The notes beneath the pieces were generated by a model that saw only the letters and a list, made by a program, of their open reading frames with translations, did not search any database and had not been told where the DNA came from. From positions 55,417 to 119,416 of the forward strand of contig DATMLM010000019.1 of the NCBI GenBank assembly GCA_035570055.1: a DNA stretch of 64,000 nucleotides, read 5' to 3'. This DNA comes from DASRDS01 sp035570055. Lineage in GTDB: Bacteria; Gemmatimonadota; Gemmatimonadetes; Gemmatimonadales; Gemmatimonadaceae. Positions 33,127 to 41,743 of this stretch are shown piece after piece (positions within the stretch are counted from its first letter, which is position 1; each line of letters opens with the position of its first letter). The position numbers and the translations under genes were made by a program.

Positions 33127-33810
33127 GTGATCGCTATGATAGCCACGGCGACAGAAGCGACCCCGACCGTTCAAGGACGCGTTTGGATGGCGGTTCGCGA
33201 GGAACGGACGCGTATCGCGCGCGAGTTGCACGACGGTCTGTTGCAGGACGCGATGACCATCGCGTTACACTTGCGCGCGGTGCTTCCGGATGTGCGGGCG
33301 GTGTCCGAGTCCGCGGCTCGCGCGCTTGTGCCGATCATGGAGCTCGCCGAGAAAACGACCGAGGAGGCGCGGCGAGACATCATGGGCATGCGCGATCGCG
33401 CGACCGACGAGAGTCTGGTCCGCGCTGTCGAACGGACCGTCCGCCGCGCGACGGCGGATGCACCATTGACCGTGTCGATCGCCGTCATGGGCCATGTGCG
33501 TCCGGTGTGCGACGATATCCACGACGCCGTGGTGCGGGTCGTCAGGGAGGCGGGGGCGAACATTGCCCGGCACGCGCGCGCGCGGACGGTGCGACTGACT
33601 GTTGTGTTCGCCAGTCGGCGACTGCGCGTCGTGATCGACGATGATGGGAGTGGGTTCGATCCACATTCCCGATTCGAAGACTCGCAGGATCACTTCGGTT
33701 TGACCGGCATGCGGGAACGCGCGCATAATGTCCGCGGGAGGCTCGATATTCGCAGCGACATCGGCATGGGCACGACGGTCACGCTCGACGTGCCACTCTC
33801 GAACGAGTAG
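33127..33810 (+). CDS. soluble histidine kinase, HisKA_3/NarX-type
   Basis: Protein of 227 aa without membrane segment or obvious sensor domain. Phospho-acceptor His lies in RTRIARELHDGLLQDAM. HATPase part has VVREAGANIARHARA (N box), VIDDDGSGFD and FGLTGMRERA. Such short kinases pair with NarL-type regulators, here most likely the one at 30638-31264. GTG 33127 and ATG 33136 are both possible starts. Confidence 0.87.
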   Translation: MIAMIATATEATPTVQGRVWMAVREERTRIARELHDGLLQDAMTIALHLRAVLPDVRAVSESAARALVPIMELAEKTTEEARRDIMGMRDRATDESLVRAVERTVRRATADAPLTVSIAVMGHVRPVCDDIHDAVVRVVREAGANIARHARARTVRLTVVFASRRLRVVIDDDGSGFDPHSRFEDSQDHFGLTGMRERAHNVRGRLDIRSDIGMGTTVTLDVPLSNE

Positions 33811-33891
33811 TACCGCGCGGTGGTGGCCGACGATAACGTGCCGCACGTCAAGTCCACCGGCTCGAGAACCCATGATTGGAGAATGCTGAAC

Positions 33892-34938
33892 ATGTCGGAG
33901 ATGAACCGCCGTCACTTCTTTAGCGCCGCGGCAATGAGCACCGCGGCGGTCGCTATGGCTCCCACTGACGCGCTCATCGCGGGAGCGACCCGCACACAAC
34001 CCGTCAAGCCGAGATCGGGATCGCACATGTCATTCAAGCCGCTCAAGCAGATCGACGCGGGTCTCTTGAACGTGGGGTACGCCGAGGACGGTCCAGCGGA
34101 TGGCCAGGCGGTCATCCTGCTCCACGGCTGGCCGTACGATATACACAGCTACGTCGAGGTCGCTCCGCTGCTCGCGGCCCGTGGATATCGCGTGATTGTC
34201 CCGTATCTGCGCGGGTATGGCACGACGCGATTCCTCTCCAGCGATACGATGCGCAATGGCCAGCAGGCGGTCGTCGCGCTCGACATCATCGCGCTCATGG
34301 ATGCGCTCAAGATTCAGAAAGCGGTCATCGGCGGGTTTGATTGGGGTTCGCGCACGACCGATATCATGGCGGCGCTCTGGCCGGACCGCTGCAAGGCGAT
34401 GGTGTCGGTCAGTGGGTACCTGATCACCAACGTGGCGGCGCAGGCGGATCCGTTGCCGCCAGCGGCCGAACTGGGGTGGTGGTATCAGTACTACTTCTCG
34501 ACCGACCGCGGGCGAAAAGGCTACGACCAGAACCGCGACGCCTTCAATAAGCTCATCTGGAAGATCGTCTCGCCGAAGTGGGCCTTCGATGATGCGACGT
34601 ACGATCGGACCGCCCAGTCGTTCACGAACCCGGACCATGTCGACATCGTGATTCACAACTATCGGTGGCGGCTCGGGCTGGCCCAAGGCGAATCGAAGTA
34701 CGACCAGTACGAGCAGAAGCTGTTCGCGGCCCCTGACATCACGGTCCCGACGATCACGATCGGCAGTGATTTCGACGGCGCGAACATCGATGGGGCGGCT
34801 TACGCCAAGAAGTTCACGGGCAAGTACGCGCACCGGGTCTTGAGAGGCATCGGGCACAACGTGCCGCAGGAAGCGCCGCATGCGTTTGCCGATGCGATCG
34901 TCGCCGCTGATGCGCTCGTGGCGCGGCAGCCCGCGTAA
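33892..34938 (+). CDS. Tat-exported alpha/beta hydrolase, epoxide-hydrolase-like
   Basis: Protein of 348 aa. Start 33892 follows a GGAGA site by 9 nt and gives a twin-arginine signal (NRRHFFSAAAMSTAAVAMA). Fold motifs are LLHGWPYDIHSY (oxyanion region), GGFDWGSRT, where an Asp sits at the nucleophile position as in epoxide hydrolases and haloalkane dehalogenases, and GIGHNVPQEAP with the catalytic His. Substrate unknown. First gene of an operon with the thioredoxin-like and small barrel proteins. Confidence 0.87.
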   Translation: MSEMNRRHFFSAAAMSTAAVAMAPTDALIAGATRTQPVKPRSGSHMSFKPLKQIDAGLLNVGYAEDGPADGQAVILLHGWPYDIHSYVEVAPLLAARGYRVIVPYLRGYGTTRFLSSDTMRNGQQAVVALDIIALMDALKIQKAVIGGFDWGSRTTDIMAALWPDRCKAMVSVSGYLITNVAAQADPLPPAAELGWWYQYYFSTDRGRKGYDQNRDAFNKLIWKIVSPKWAFDDATYDRTAQSFTNPDHVDIVIHNYRWRLGLAQGESKYDQYEQKLFAAPDITVPTITIGSDFDGANIDGAAYAKKFTGKYAHRVLRGIGHNVPQEAPHAFADAIVAADALVARQPA

Positions 34939-34939
34939 C

Positions 34940-35884
34940 ATGATGAAACACGTTGCGTTGGGCCTCGCGGCGGTCGCTGCTAGCTTCGGTCTGGCCGACG
35001 AACGGCACGACCCCGATTTCAGCGGCGCCGTCGCGTGGCTCAACTCCGCGCCGATCGACTTTCAGTCGCTCCACGGCAAGGTCGTGCTGGTCGATATCTG
35101 GACTTACTCGTGCATCAATTCGCTGCGCCAGTTGCCGTACATCCAGGCGTGGGCGGCAAAGTACAAGGACGCCGGCTTGGTCGTGATCGGTGTGCACACG
35201 CCCGAGTTCTCGTTCGAGAAAGAGCGCGCGAATGTCGAACGGGCGCTGCCGGAGTACGGGGTCGTGTATCCGGTGCCGATGGATAACAACTACGCGATCT
35301 GGAACTCGCTCGACAACAACTACTGGCCGGCGGACTACCTCATTGATGGCAAGGGTAAAGTGCGCCATCACCATTTCGGCGAGGGGGATTACTCCGAGTC
35401 AGAGCGTGTGATTCAGCAGTTGCTCAAAGAGAATGGGGCCACGAATGTGCCGAACGGCACGGTCAGCGTCGTGGGCACGGGGCCCGAGGCGCCCGCGAGC
35501 GGCGCGGACGAAACGCCGGAGACCTACGTCGGCACTCGGCGGCTCGCACCCTCGCCTCTGTGGAGCCTGAGTGGCGGGTGGGATCAGGAGAGCGAGAGTG
35601 CGGTGCTGCGTACAGCGCCCGGCGCGATCACGTACCGCTTTCACGCGCGCGATCTCCACCTCGTGATGGGTGGGAATGGAAAGCCCATCCGGTTCAAGGT
35701 TACGTTGGAGGGCGCCGCGCCCGGTGAGAACCACGGCGTCGACGTTGCGCCCGATGGGACCGGTGAGGTTCGCGAGCCACGCATGTATCAGCTCATCCGA
35801 CAGAAGGGCAGTATCGGAGATCGCACATTTCGGATCGAGTTTCTCGACCCCGGCGTGGCGGCGTACTCGTTCACGTTCGGCTAA
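34940..35884 (+). CDS. DipZ-type thioredoxin-like protein lacking the second active-site Cys
   Basis: Protein of 314 aa with an N-terminal signal. The thioredoxin-like domain (VVLVDIWTYSCINSLRQLPY) matches the C-terminal half of DipZ proteins, where the usual site is CINC. Here Cys58 is kept but position 61 is Ser, so a normal dithiol exchange is not possible. The C-terminal beta domain (LSGGWDQESESAVLR through YSFTFG) is the DipZ-type domain. Begins 1 bp after the hydrolase stop. Possible monothiol reductase, isomerase or peroxidase-like role. Confidence 0.88.
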   Translation: MMKHVALGLAAVAASFGLADERHDPDFSGAVAWLNSAPIDFQSLHGKVVLVDIWTYSCINSLRQLPYIQAWAAKYKDAGLVVIGVHTPEFSFEKERANVERALPEYGVVYPVPMDNNYAIWNSLDNNYWPADYLIDGKGKVRHHHFGEGDYSESERVIQQLLKENGATNVPNGTVSVVGTGPEAPASGADETPETYVGTRRLAPSPLWSLSGGWDQESESAVLRTAPGAITYRFHARDLHLVMGGNGKPIRFKVTLEGAAPGENHGVDVAPDGTGEVREPRMYQLIRQKGSIGDRTFRIEFLDPGVAAYSFTFG

Positions 35885-35894
35885 GGAGGCCGCG

Positions 35895-36203
35895 ATGTAT
35901 CTGATCCGCGAAGTCTTCTATTGCAAGCCCGGGAAAGTGCGACCGCTGGTGGAGAAGTTTCTGGCCATGGGGAAGCTGAACGCGAAATTCGGCATGCCGC
36001 CCATGAAGATCATGACCGACTTCTGCGCCGAGCAGTACTGGACGGTTGTGTCCGAGATGGAGGTCATGGACCTCGCCGCGTTCGAGAACATGATGTCGAT
36101 GCCGCAGAACGCGGATGAGATGAAGCAGTACGAGGAGCTCATGAAGGGGTACCATGACCTCGTCGATCACGGCAAGCGGGAGATCTACAAGATCGAGGGC
36201 TAG
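35895..36203 (+). CDS. small dimeric alpha-beta barrel (NIPSNAP-like) protein
   Basis: Protein of 102 aa. MYLIREVFYCKPGKVRPLVEKF and YWTVVSEMEVMDLAAFE fit a NIPSNAP or ABM-like ferredoxin barrel. A strong site AAGGAGG lies 5 nt upstream, 10 bp after the previous stop, so it is the third gene of the operon. Function unknown. Its stop shares CTAG with the convergent propeller gene. Confidence 0.78.
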   Translation: MYLIREVFYCKPGKVRPLVEKFLAMGKLNAKFGMPPMKIMTDFCAEQYWTVVSEMEVMDLAAFENMMSMPQNADEMKQYEELMKGYHDLVDHGKREIYKIEG

Positions 36204-37159
36204 TGGCCAACCCACGCCAGGCCGTCGGGTCCTTGCCCGACGGCGATGCGGCCAACGACTTCGAGCGAATGCAAGTCGATGACGGCCACGTAGCCATCGG
36301 GTGAGCAGGCCACGTACGCACGCGCTCCGTCGGGTTGCATCAGAATCCCGGCGGCGCCATCGCCCACTTTTATGCGCTTCACTTCTTTTCGGGTGGCGCG
36401 GTCGAGCACGAGCACATCGGGCTTGTTCAGGCTCGACACAAACACCAGCCTGCCATCTGGCGTGAACTTGAGCCGATTCGCTCCCTGGACGTTGACGGCC
36501 AGTGTGGCAACGACCTTCTTGCTCGCTACGTCAATGATAGAGACCGTTCCGTCACCGGCGTTGGCGACCCAGATTTCCTTGCCATCGGGCGATACGTCAA
36601 GTCCCTCCGACTCGCGACCGACGGGAACGACGGTTTCGTTCCAGTCTCCGCTGATCTTTTCCATGATGCTGACGCTAGCGGAGCTGACGTTCGTGGTGAC
36701 GATCCGGTTGAGCTCCGGGGACACGGAGATCATGTGGGTGCGATTCTGGCCGGTACCCATGATCCAGTCGATTTTCCGTGTTGCGGGATCGTAGCTGCCG
36801 ATCGCCTTCGCCGCTTCAGCCGTAAACCACACCCGGCTACCAACGAACGCCAGTCCGTGTGGGCCGCGCAGTGCGCCGAGGTCGATGGCCGGCAAGACTT
36901 TCTTCGCGGCGAGATCAACCACGGTGAGCGTGTTGTACGCGCCGCCGCCGTAGTTCGAGATGTAGGCGGTCGTTCCGTCGCTCGAGGCAATCACTTCGTG
37001 GGGGTCCGGGCCGACGGGCAATGTGGCGATGACTTTCAGGCTCGCGGGGCTGACGATACTCAGTGTGTTGTCCTCATTGGCAAGGACGAGCAGAGCAGGT
37101 TGTGCACCGAGGGGACGTGCCGCGACGAGAATTGTTAATAGCGCGGTTTTGATGTTCAT
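36200..37159 (-). CDS. secreted YVTN-family beta-propeller protein
   Basis: Protein of 319 aa. Signal peptide (LLTILVAARPLGAQ) then seven-bladed-type repeats with VDLAAKKVLPAIDL, IIDVASKKVVATLAV, VLDRATRKEVKRIKV and AVIDLHSLEVVGRIAV. Start overlaps the preceding gene as ATGA. Family proteins bind proteins or small ligands at the cell surface or in the periplasm; role unknown. Third gene of the methyltransferase operon. Confidence 0.85.
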   Translation of the reverse strand: MNIKTALLTILVAARPLGAQPALLVLANEDNTLSIVSPASLKVIATLPVGPDPHEVIASSDGTTAYISNYGGGAYNTLTVVDLAAKKVLPAIDLGALRGPHGLAFVGSRVWFTAEAAKAIGSYDPATRKIDWIMGTGQNRTHMISVSPELNRIVTTNVSSASVSIMEKISGDWNETVVPVGRESEGLDVSPDGKEIWVANAGDGTVSIIDVASKKVVATLAVNVQGANRLKFTPDGRLVFVSSLNKPDVLVLDRATRKEVKRIKVGDGAAGILMQPDGARAYVACSPDGYVAVIDLHSLEVVGRIAVGQGPDGLAWVGH

Positions 37160-37647
37160 CGCGAATACTCTCCGCGGAACGCGACATTCCAATTGGCGCC
37201 GTTGTCGGTGGATTTTTCCCATGTCTGCTCGACCTTGTTCGGGGTCAGCCGGATAATTGTTACTCGGTTTAATACGGCCTCTCCGTTGGGTCCCCGGCTC
37301 GTGCCTTCAAATGCCGCGGTGTCGGATGCGACCTTGCCGGAGGTGAATACGTGCACCCGGCCCGCGTTGTCGGCAAACAATCCGTACCAGCTCTTGTCGT
37401 CGGCACTATAGCCGAAGACGTTTTGCCCGTAGTGGCCACGTCCGCCATCCCAGTTCTCGACGACCAAGCACTTGTCGAGCGAGAGCGTGACGGTGCTATG
37501 AGCGTTTCCGGACGAGCCGGGGGCGCCGATCTTCCACGTGCCGAGCCAATAGTCCAGTTGCCGGTTTGCCGAATTCGTAGCGCAGGAATCGCCACCCGGG
37601 GCGGCCAAGCGAACAGCGCTCGTGAGTATCAAGATGAGTTTGTTCAT
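37156..37647 (-). CDS. secreted lipocalin-like (DUF1579-type) protein
   Basis: Protein of 163 aa. Signal-like N-terminus, then QLDYWLGTWKIG, LVVENWDGGRGHYGQN and TWEKSTDNGANWNVAFRGEY. The GxW start and repeated beta strands resemble the domain that is duplicated at 29455-30471. ATGA overlaps at both ends bind it to the methyltransferase and propeller genes. Function unknown. Confidence 0.75.
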   Translation of the reverse strand: MNKLILILTSAVRLAAPGGDSCATNSANRQLDYWLGTWKIGAPGSSGNAHSTVTLSLDKCLVVENWDGGRGHYGQNVFGYSADDKSWYGLFADNAGRVHVFTSGKVASDTAAFEGTSRGPNGEAVLNRVTIIRLTPNKVEQTWEKSTDNGANWNVAFRGEYSR

Positions 37648-38210
37648 GTCACTCCTCGTTGAGCACGGAATCGGAATGCTTGCGCGTTCTGTTGCACGTC
37701 CAACACGTGAAAACCCGCACGCTCCAGACGTGCGTCGAACGTATCGGGAGGCACCGGAACGAGCGTGTCACCGATATGGATGATTCTCATGGACCAGCTC
37801 TGAAGACTGTCGGTGCCCACGAGAAAGCCCCCGGGCTGCAGCACGCGGAACACTTCAGCGAGCACCAGGTTCTGCAGTTCCTGAGACGGCACGTGATGCA
37901 GCATGGTGAACGACACGGCACCCGAGAACTCCGAGTCACCGAACGGCATCGCGGTGGCATCGCCTTCGACGACTCGAACGTTGGTGCCGGTAAGTCGGGC
38001 CCTCAGTGCTCTGGCCAATGTCGCATCGATCTCCAGTGCCGTCAGTCGAGCCACTGAGTTCCGCAGCAGGTCTGTCGTGAGGCCGGGGCCAGGGCCGATT
38101 TCCAAGACATTCGGTCCGAGATCGGTGTCCCCGATCGCCCACGGCAGTCTCTGCGCTACGGTGCGACGCCAGCGGTCAGAACGGCAGAGCCAGCGATGGA
38201 GGTGGTTCAT
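37644..38210 (-). CDS. class I SAM-dependent methyltransferase
   Basis: Protein of 188 aa. SAM-binding motif VLEIGPGPGLTTDLL, acidic loop LTALEID, VRVVEGDATAMPF and the post-I motifs FSGAVSFTMLHHV and LQPGGFLVGTD. Methyl acceptor unknown. First gene of a three-gene ATGA-linked operon. It is divergent from the AraC-type gene with 55 bp between. Confidence 0.9.
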   Translation of the reverse strand: MNHLHRWLCRSDRWRRTVAQRLPWAIGDTDLGPNVLEIGPGPGLTTDLLRNSVARLTALEIDATLARALRARLTGTNVRVVEGDATAMPFGDSEFSGAVSFTMLHHVPSQELQNLVLAEVFRVLQPGGFLVGTDSLQSWSMRIIHIGDTLVPVPPDTFDARLERAGFHVLDVQQNAQAFRFRAQRGVT

Positions 38211-38265
38211 CCTTCCCCAGCTTACCCATTGCGCGCTGTGCGCGCTTTCGATAAGGTGACAATAG

Positions 38266-39042
38266 ATGTCGCGAAAGCGTCAAACGGGGATTTTCGACCG
38301 ATCGGGCGATCGTACGTCAGCGATCACCAGTCACACTCGGGACTATGCGGCCGACTCTGTCGTACCGCTGCACTTCCACGACCGCGATCAACTCGTCTAT
38401 GCGTCGCGCGGAGTCATGACCGTCAGTACTGGCAGCAGCACGTGGGTGGTCCCCCCGCACCGTGCCGTCTGGATTCCGGCCAAGATGCCGCACACGATCA
38501 CGATGTCGGGTGTGGTGGCGATGCGAACCCTGTATCTCAAGCCCCGCCTCGCCAAAGGGCCGCCGCGGGATTGTTGCGTGATCAATGTCTCGGCGCTGCT
38601 CAGGGAACTGATTCTCCACGCGTGTACCGTGCGGACCCTGAAGACATCGGTGCAATGGCAGGCACACCTGGTCGCGGTCATTCTCCATCAGCTGGAAGCG
38701 GTGCACACCGTCCCGTTGCAACTTCCACATTTGTCCGATCCCAGATTGGTGCGCATCGCCGCCATCCTGATGCGCGATCCGCGCGATGCGCGCACCCTCG
38801 CGCAGCTGTGCAAAGAGACGGGGGCGGGCAAGCGGTCAGTCGAAAGATTGTTCCAGCAGGAGATCGGAATGACGTTTGGGAAATGGCGGCAGCAACTTCG
38901 GCTCATGCAGGGCATGCGTCTCCTGGCCGAAGGCGCAAAAGTGACGCACGCGGCTCTGGAGTCCGGTTACGGTACGGCGAGCGCCTTCACTTCCATGTTC
39001 AGGAAGGCCTTAGGAGTCACGCCACGTTCGTATTTCAGGTAG
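38266..39042 (+). CDS. AraC-family regulator with N-terminal cupin
   Basis: Protein of 258 aa. The N-terminal cupin domain (VVPLHFHDRDQLVYASRG, VPPHRAVWIPAKMPH) binds a small effector in related regulators. C-terminal AraC HTH pair: LAQLCKETGAGKRSVERLF and THAALESGYGTASAFTSMF. Likely controls the divergent methyltransferase operon. Its 3' end overlaps fdhE by 8 bp on the other strand. Confidence 0.9.
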   Translation: MSRKRQTGIFDRSGDRTSAITSHTRDYAADSVVPLHFHDRDQLVYASRGVMTVSTGSSTWVVPPHRAVWIPAKMPHTITMSGVVAMRTLYLKPRLAKGPPRDCCVINVSALLRELILHACTVRTLKTSVQWQAHLVAVILHQLEAVHTVPLQLPHLSDPRLVRIAAILMRDPRDARTLAQLCKETGAGKRSVERLFQQEIGMTFGKWRQQLRLMQGMRLLAEGAKVTHAALESGYGTASAFTSMFRKALGVTPRSYFR

Positions 39043-39799
39043 CGACGCGTGCGTAGCCGCGGTCGATCGCCGCCAAATCGAGCGCGGCGGTCCGGAGATC
39101 GGTCTCGAGCAGCGCGACGTAGTCGAGTGGCGCGAGGACCGAGACGGCCTTGAGGTAGCCGTGGCAGTGGTCACAATAGTCGGCTTGCTTGATACCGGCG
39201 TCTCCCTCGGCGTGGAGCGCGCCAGCGTTCTCGGCGCCGCAGGTGGCGCAGGCAAGCCGCGGGAATCGCCAGCGGGCGGCGCAGCGGCCGCAGCGCAAAG
39301 AGCGGGCGCCGTCCTTGCCTGAGAGCTCGGCGATGAGTGGAGGGGCGCCGCACATCGGGCAACGCGCAGAGCGACTGGGCTCGTCGTCGTCGAACAGGTC
39401 GCCGAGGCGATTGGCGGCGGCGAGTAACGCTGGGCGCGCGGCGTAGTCGAGTACGGTCATCAAGGCCGACTCATCGACATCGATACGAGCCGCGAGTGGG
39501 CTGATTTCCGACCAGGCGCCGGCAAGGGCAATGCTCGCGACTTCGTCGCTCGCCACCGGTGCGAGGGCGGCCGCGATGGCGAGCATCGTCTCCCCAACCT
39601 CCGGCACGGCGGCGCCGAGTGCGCGGGCGTTCGCCAGGAGTTGATCGGTGGTCAGGAGCGGCTCTCCGGCCAGTGCGGGCATTCCCGCCGCGGCTCGCGT
39701 CTTCGCCATTTCAACATCAACGTCGAGCGACGACCGTGCCGCGGCGAGGCGGGTGATTTCTTGGGCTAGCGCCCGGACAACGGCGAGCTCGGCGTCCAT
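39035..39799 (-). CDS. fdhE: formate dehydrogenase accessory protein FdhE
   Basis: Protein of 254 aa. Four CxxC pairs near the C-terminus (CPMC, CGRC, CATC, CDHC) form the rubredoxin-like metal sites of FdhE, which assists assembly or inspection of Tat-exported formate dehydrogenases. Start 39799 is 2 bp after the previous stop; an in-frame ATG at 39868 would overlap the lipoprotein gene. Last gene of the fdh operon. Confidence 0.88.
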   Translation of the reverse strand: MDAELAVVRALAQEITRLAAARSSLDVDVEMAKTRAAAGMPALAGEPLLTTDQLLANARALGAAVPEVGETMLAIAAALAPVASDEVASIALAGAWSEISPLAARIDVDESALMTVLDYAARPALLAAANRLGDLFDDDEPSRSARCPMCGAPPLIAELSGKDGARSLRCGRCAARWRFPRLACATCGAENAGALHAEGDAGIKQADYCDHCHGYLKAVSVLAPLDYVALLETDLRTAALDLAAIDRGYARVAT

Positions 39800-39801
39800 G
39801 G

Positions 39802-40089
39802 CTATGAGTGCGGCAAGGTGTCGCCGCGCGCGAGACGGTCCACCGGCGCCATCGCTTTGCCCGGCCACAACGATGTATCGGCCGGCTGCGGGTTCGCGCG
39901 CGGCGGCTCGACCGCCAATCGCGGCGTATTCCCGGGATCCGCTCCGGGGCCGCCATCACGCACGCGCACCGCCTCCGGCGAGCACGCTGAGAGGAAGCCG
40001 ATTTGGGTGAAGACTACGAGGCCTACTGTACGCCGCAGCCCAGCTGCCGAGGCGACGAGCGCGAAGCGCGAGGAGTCTAAAGGTGCCAT
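39802..40089 (-). CDS. small lipoprotein inside the fdh operon
   Basis: Protein of 95 aa, not recognised. The N-terminus (RRTVGLVVFTQIGFLSAC) ends in an LSAC lipobox. The mature part is proline-rich and short: DTSLWPGKAMAPVDRLARG. It overlaps the anchor gene by 13 bp and ends 2 bp before fdhE, so it is co-expressed with formate dehydrogenase. Possible accessory lipoprotein or electron-carrier tether; no redox motif is seen. Confidence 0.7.
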   Translation of the reverse strand: MAPLDSSRFALVASAAGLRRTVGLVVFTQIGFLSACSPEAVRVRDGGPGADPGNTPRLAVEPPRANPQPADTSLWPGKAMAPVDRLARGDTLPHS

Positions 40090-40937
40090 AACGCTACTCG
40101 TGGGAACTGGGGCGACATGACGATGACGAACCGGAGCAACAAGCCACCCGCGAGCACGCACATCGCGGCGCGACGTGGATTGAAGGCAGTAAAATGCCGG
40201 GCCAATGGTGCCAAGAGACCGAGGCCCACCACGCCGAGCCAGAAGACAACGCCGAACCAGCCGCTCCAGAACACGCGACCGAGCGAGCCAAGGCCGATGA
40301 GCATGACGAGCAGCACGAGTGCTTCGAGGACGACTGCCCAGAAATCACCGTCGCTCAGCTTGCGCTGGGTAGCACTGGTCGCCGGCAGAAGCAACATCAG
40401 GAGTGCGTACGCCGTCGACACGCCTGACAACAAGAACAGCGCGCCCATGAGTCGCGCGTTGTGCCAGACGGCATTGCTGGTCCCGGCCACGAGCACGCCC
40501 GTATATCCGGCGAGCCCAAAACCAGCGAGGCCCTCCAGGATCATCCACGCCCGGCGACCGCGAACGCGGTCAGCGAAGAAGTAATTGACGAAGGCCACGC
40601 CACCATAGAGAGTCAAGATCCACGAGCCGAGGGAGATCGGCGACCAGGGCTTGATGATCAGCTCGGGAAACCGGTCGGACTTGAAGACCATGTGCCAGAA
40701 GCGAGTCGGCGTGCCCAAGTCGATGATCAACAAGAACGCGCAGGCGATGATGAGTGGAAACGTCAGCCGGTGGGCGATGCGGATAGCATCCGAATCGCGT
40801 TCGTCGCCGACGAGCTCAAGTCCGCCCGCGATGACCATCAGGCCGCCGGCCAGGCCGCCGAGAAAGAAGTACAGAATGACGTACCATCCCCAATGCGGCG
40901 CGAGCGCGACTCCGGAGCCAGGGTTGGCGGTCCACAT
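40077..40937 (-). CDS. NrfD/PsrC-type membrane anchor of formate dehydrogenase
   Basis: Protein of 286 aa with about eight transmembrane segments (WYVILYFFLGGLAGGLMVI, LTFPLIIACAFLLII, VLEALVLLVMLIGLGSL). LGTPTRFWHM and KPWSPISLGSW fit the NrfD/PsrC quinone-interacting family, not the haem-b FdnI type. It should pass electrons from FdhB to the quinone pool. Start shares one base with the fdhB stop (TGATG). Confidence 0.9.
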   Translation of the reverse strand: MWTANPGSGVALAPHWGWYVILYFFLGGLAGGLMVIAGGLELVGDERDSDAIRIAHRLTFPLIIACAFLLIIDLGTPTRFWHMVFKSDRFPELIIKPWSPISLGSWILTLYGGVAFVNYFFADRVRGRRAWMILEGLAGFGLAGYTGVLVAGTSNAVWHNARLMGALFLLSGVSTAYALLMLLLPATSATQRKLSDGDFWAVVLEALVLLVMLIGLGSLGRVFWSGWFGVVFWLGVVGLGLLAPLARHFTAFNPRRAAMCVLAGGLLLRFVIVMSPQFPRVALWHL

Positions 40938-41743
40938 CAGTCGTTGCCCTCCGCTCGCGCCATCTCGTCCATGCGTCCCTTTCTGAACGCTACGAGACCC
41001 GTGACCGCAATGGCCGCGGCGGCTACGCCACTCAGCTCGAATGCCGTGTCGACGTTGTGTGACGGCAATTCCGGCTTCGACGGGAGGCCGTACACTTCCG
41101 GCTTGTCGACCAGGAGATAGAACGAGTTGAGGCCGCCGACGATCTCCTCCTTCCCATAGACGTACGCGTCGACATTCTCGGCCTTGAGCTGCGCCACGCG
41201 CTGCTCGGCCAGCTGCATGAGATCTGTCACTTCGCCGAACCGAATCGACTCCGTCGGGCACGCTTGAGCGCACGCCGGTTCCCTACCCTGTTGCAAGCGA
41301 TCGTAGCACAGCGTGCACTTGTGGGCTTTGCCGTCGTCGCCGATATCGACGACGCCGAATGGACAGGCGCTGATACAGGCGCGGCAGCCGTTGCAGACGT
41401 CTTGCTGGATGAACACCGTGTCGAATTCCGTGCGAATGATCGCCCCGGTGGGGCAGACCTCGAGGCAACCGGCACGCACGCAGTGCTTGCAGACGTCCGA
41501 CATCATGAGCCAGCGCGACCCTTGCAAGAATCCGTCGCTCGCGCGGTCCTCGGTGATCTGCTCGATGAACTTGACGTGGCGCCAGTTCACGGCCGACAGG
41601 CGTTGGGTGTTGTCGTACGAGTCGCCGGAGAGCTCGGTACGCCCACCATCGGCGGCCGGCAACTCGTTCCATTGATGACACGCCACCTGGCAGGCTTTGC
41701 AGCCGATGCACACGGTCGTGTCGGTATAGAACCCCTTAGCCAT
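40937..41743 (-). CDS. fdhB: formate dehydrogenase iron-sulfur subunit
   Basis: Protein of 268 aa. Four cysteine clusters (CIGCKACQVAC, CKHCVRAGCLEVCP, CNGCRACISACP, and CTLC with PACAQACP) match the four [4Fe-4S] clusters of the FdnH/DmsB family. A single hydrophobic stretch near the C-terminus (SGVAAAAIAVTGLVAF) can anchor it. Start overlaps the fdhA stop by 8 bp. Carries electrons from the molybdenum or tungsten site to the membrane anchor. Confidence 0.95.
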   Translation of the reverse strand: MAKGFYTDTTVCIGCKACQVACHQWNELPAADGGRTELSGDSYDNTQRLSAVNWRHVKFIEQITEDRASDGFLQGSRWLMMSDVCKHCVRAGCLEVCPTGAIIRTEFDTVFIQQDVCNGCRACISACPFGVVDIGDDGKAHKCTLCYDRLQQGREPACAQACPTESIRFGEVTDLMQLAEQRVAQLKAENVDAYVYGKEEIVGGLNSFYLLVDKPEVYGLPSKPELPSHNVDTAFELSGVAAAAIAVTGLVAFRKGRMDEMARAEGND

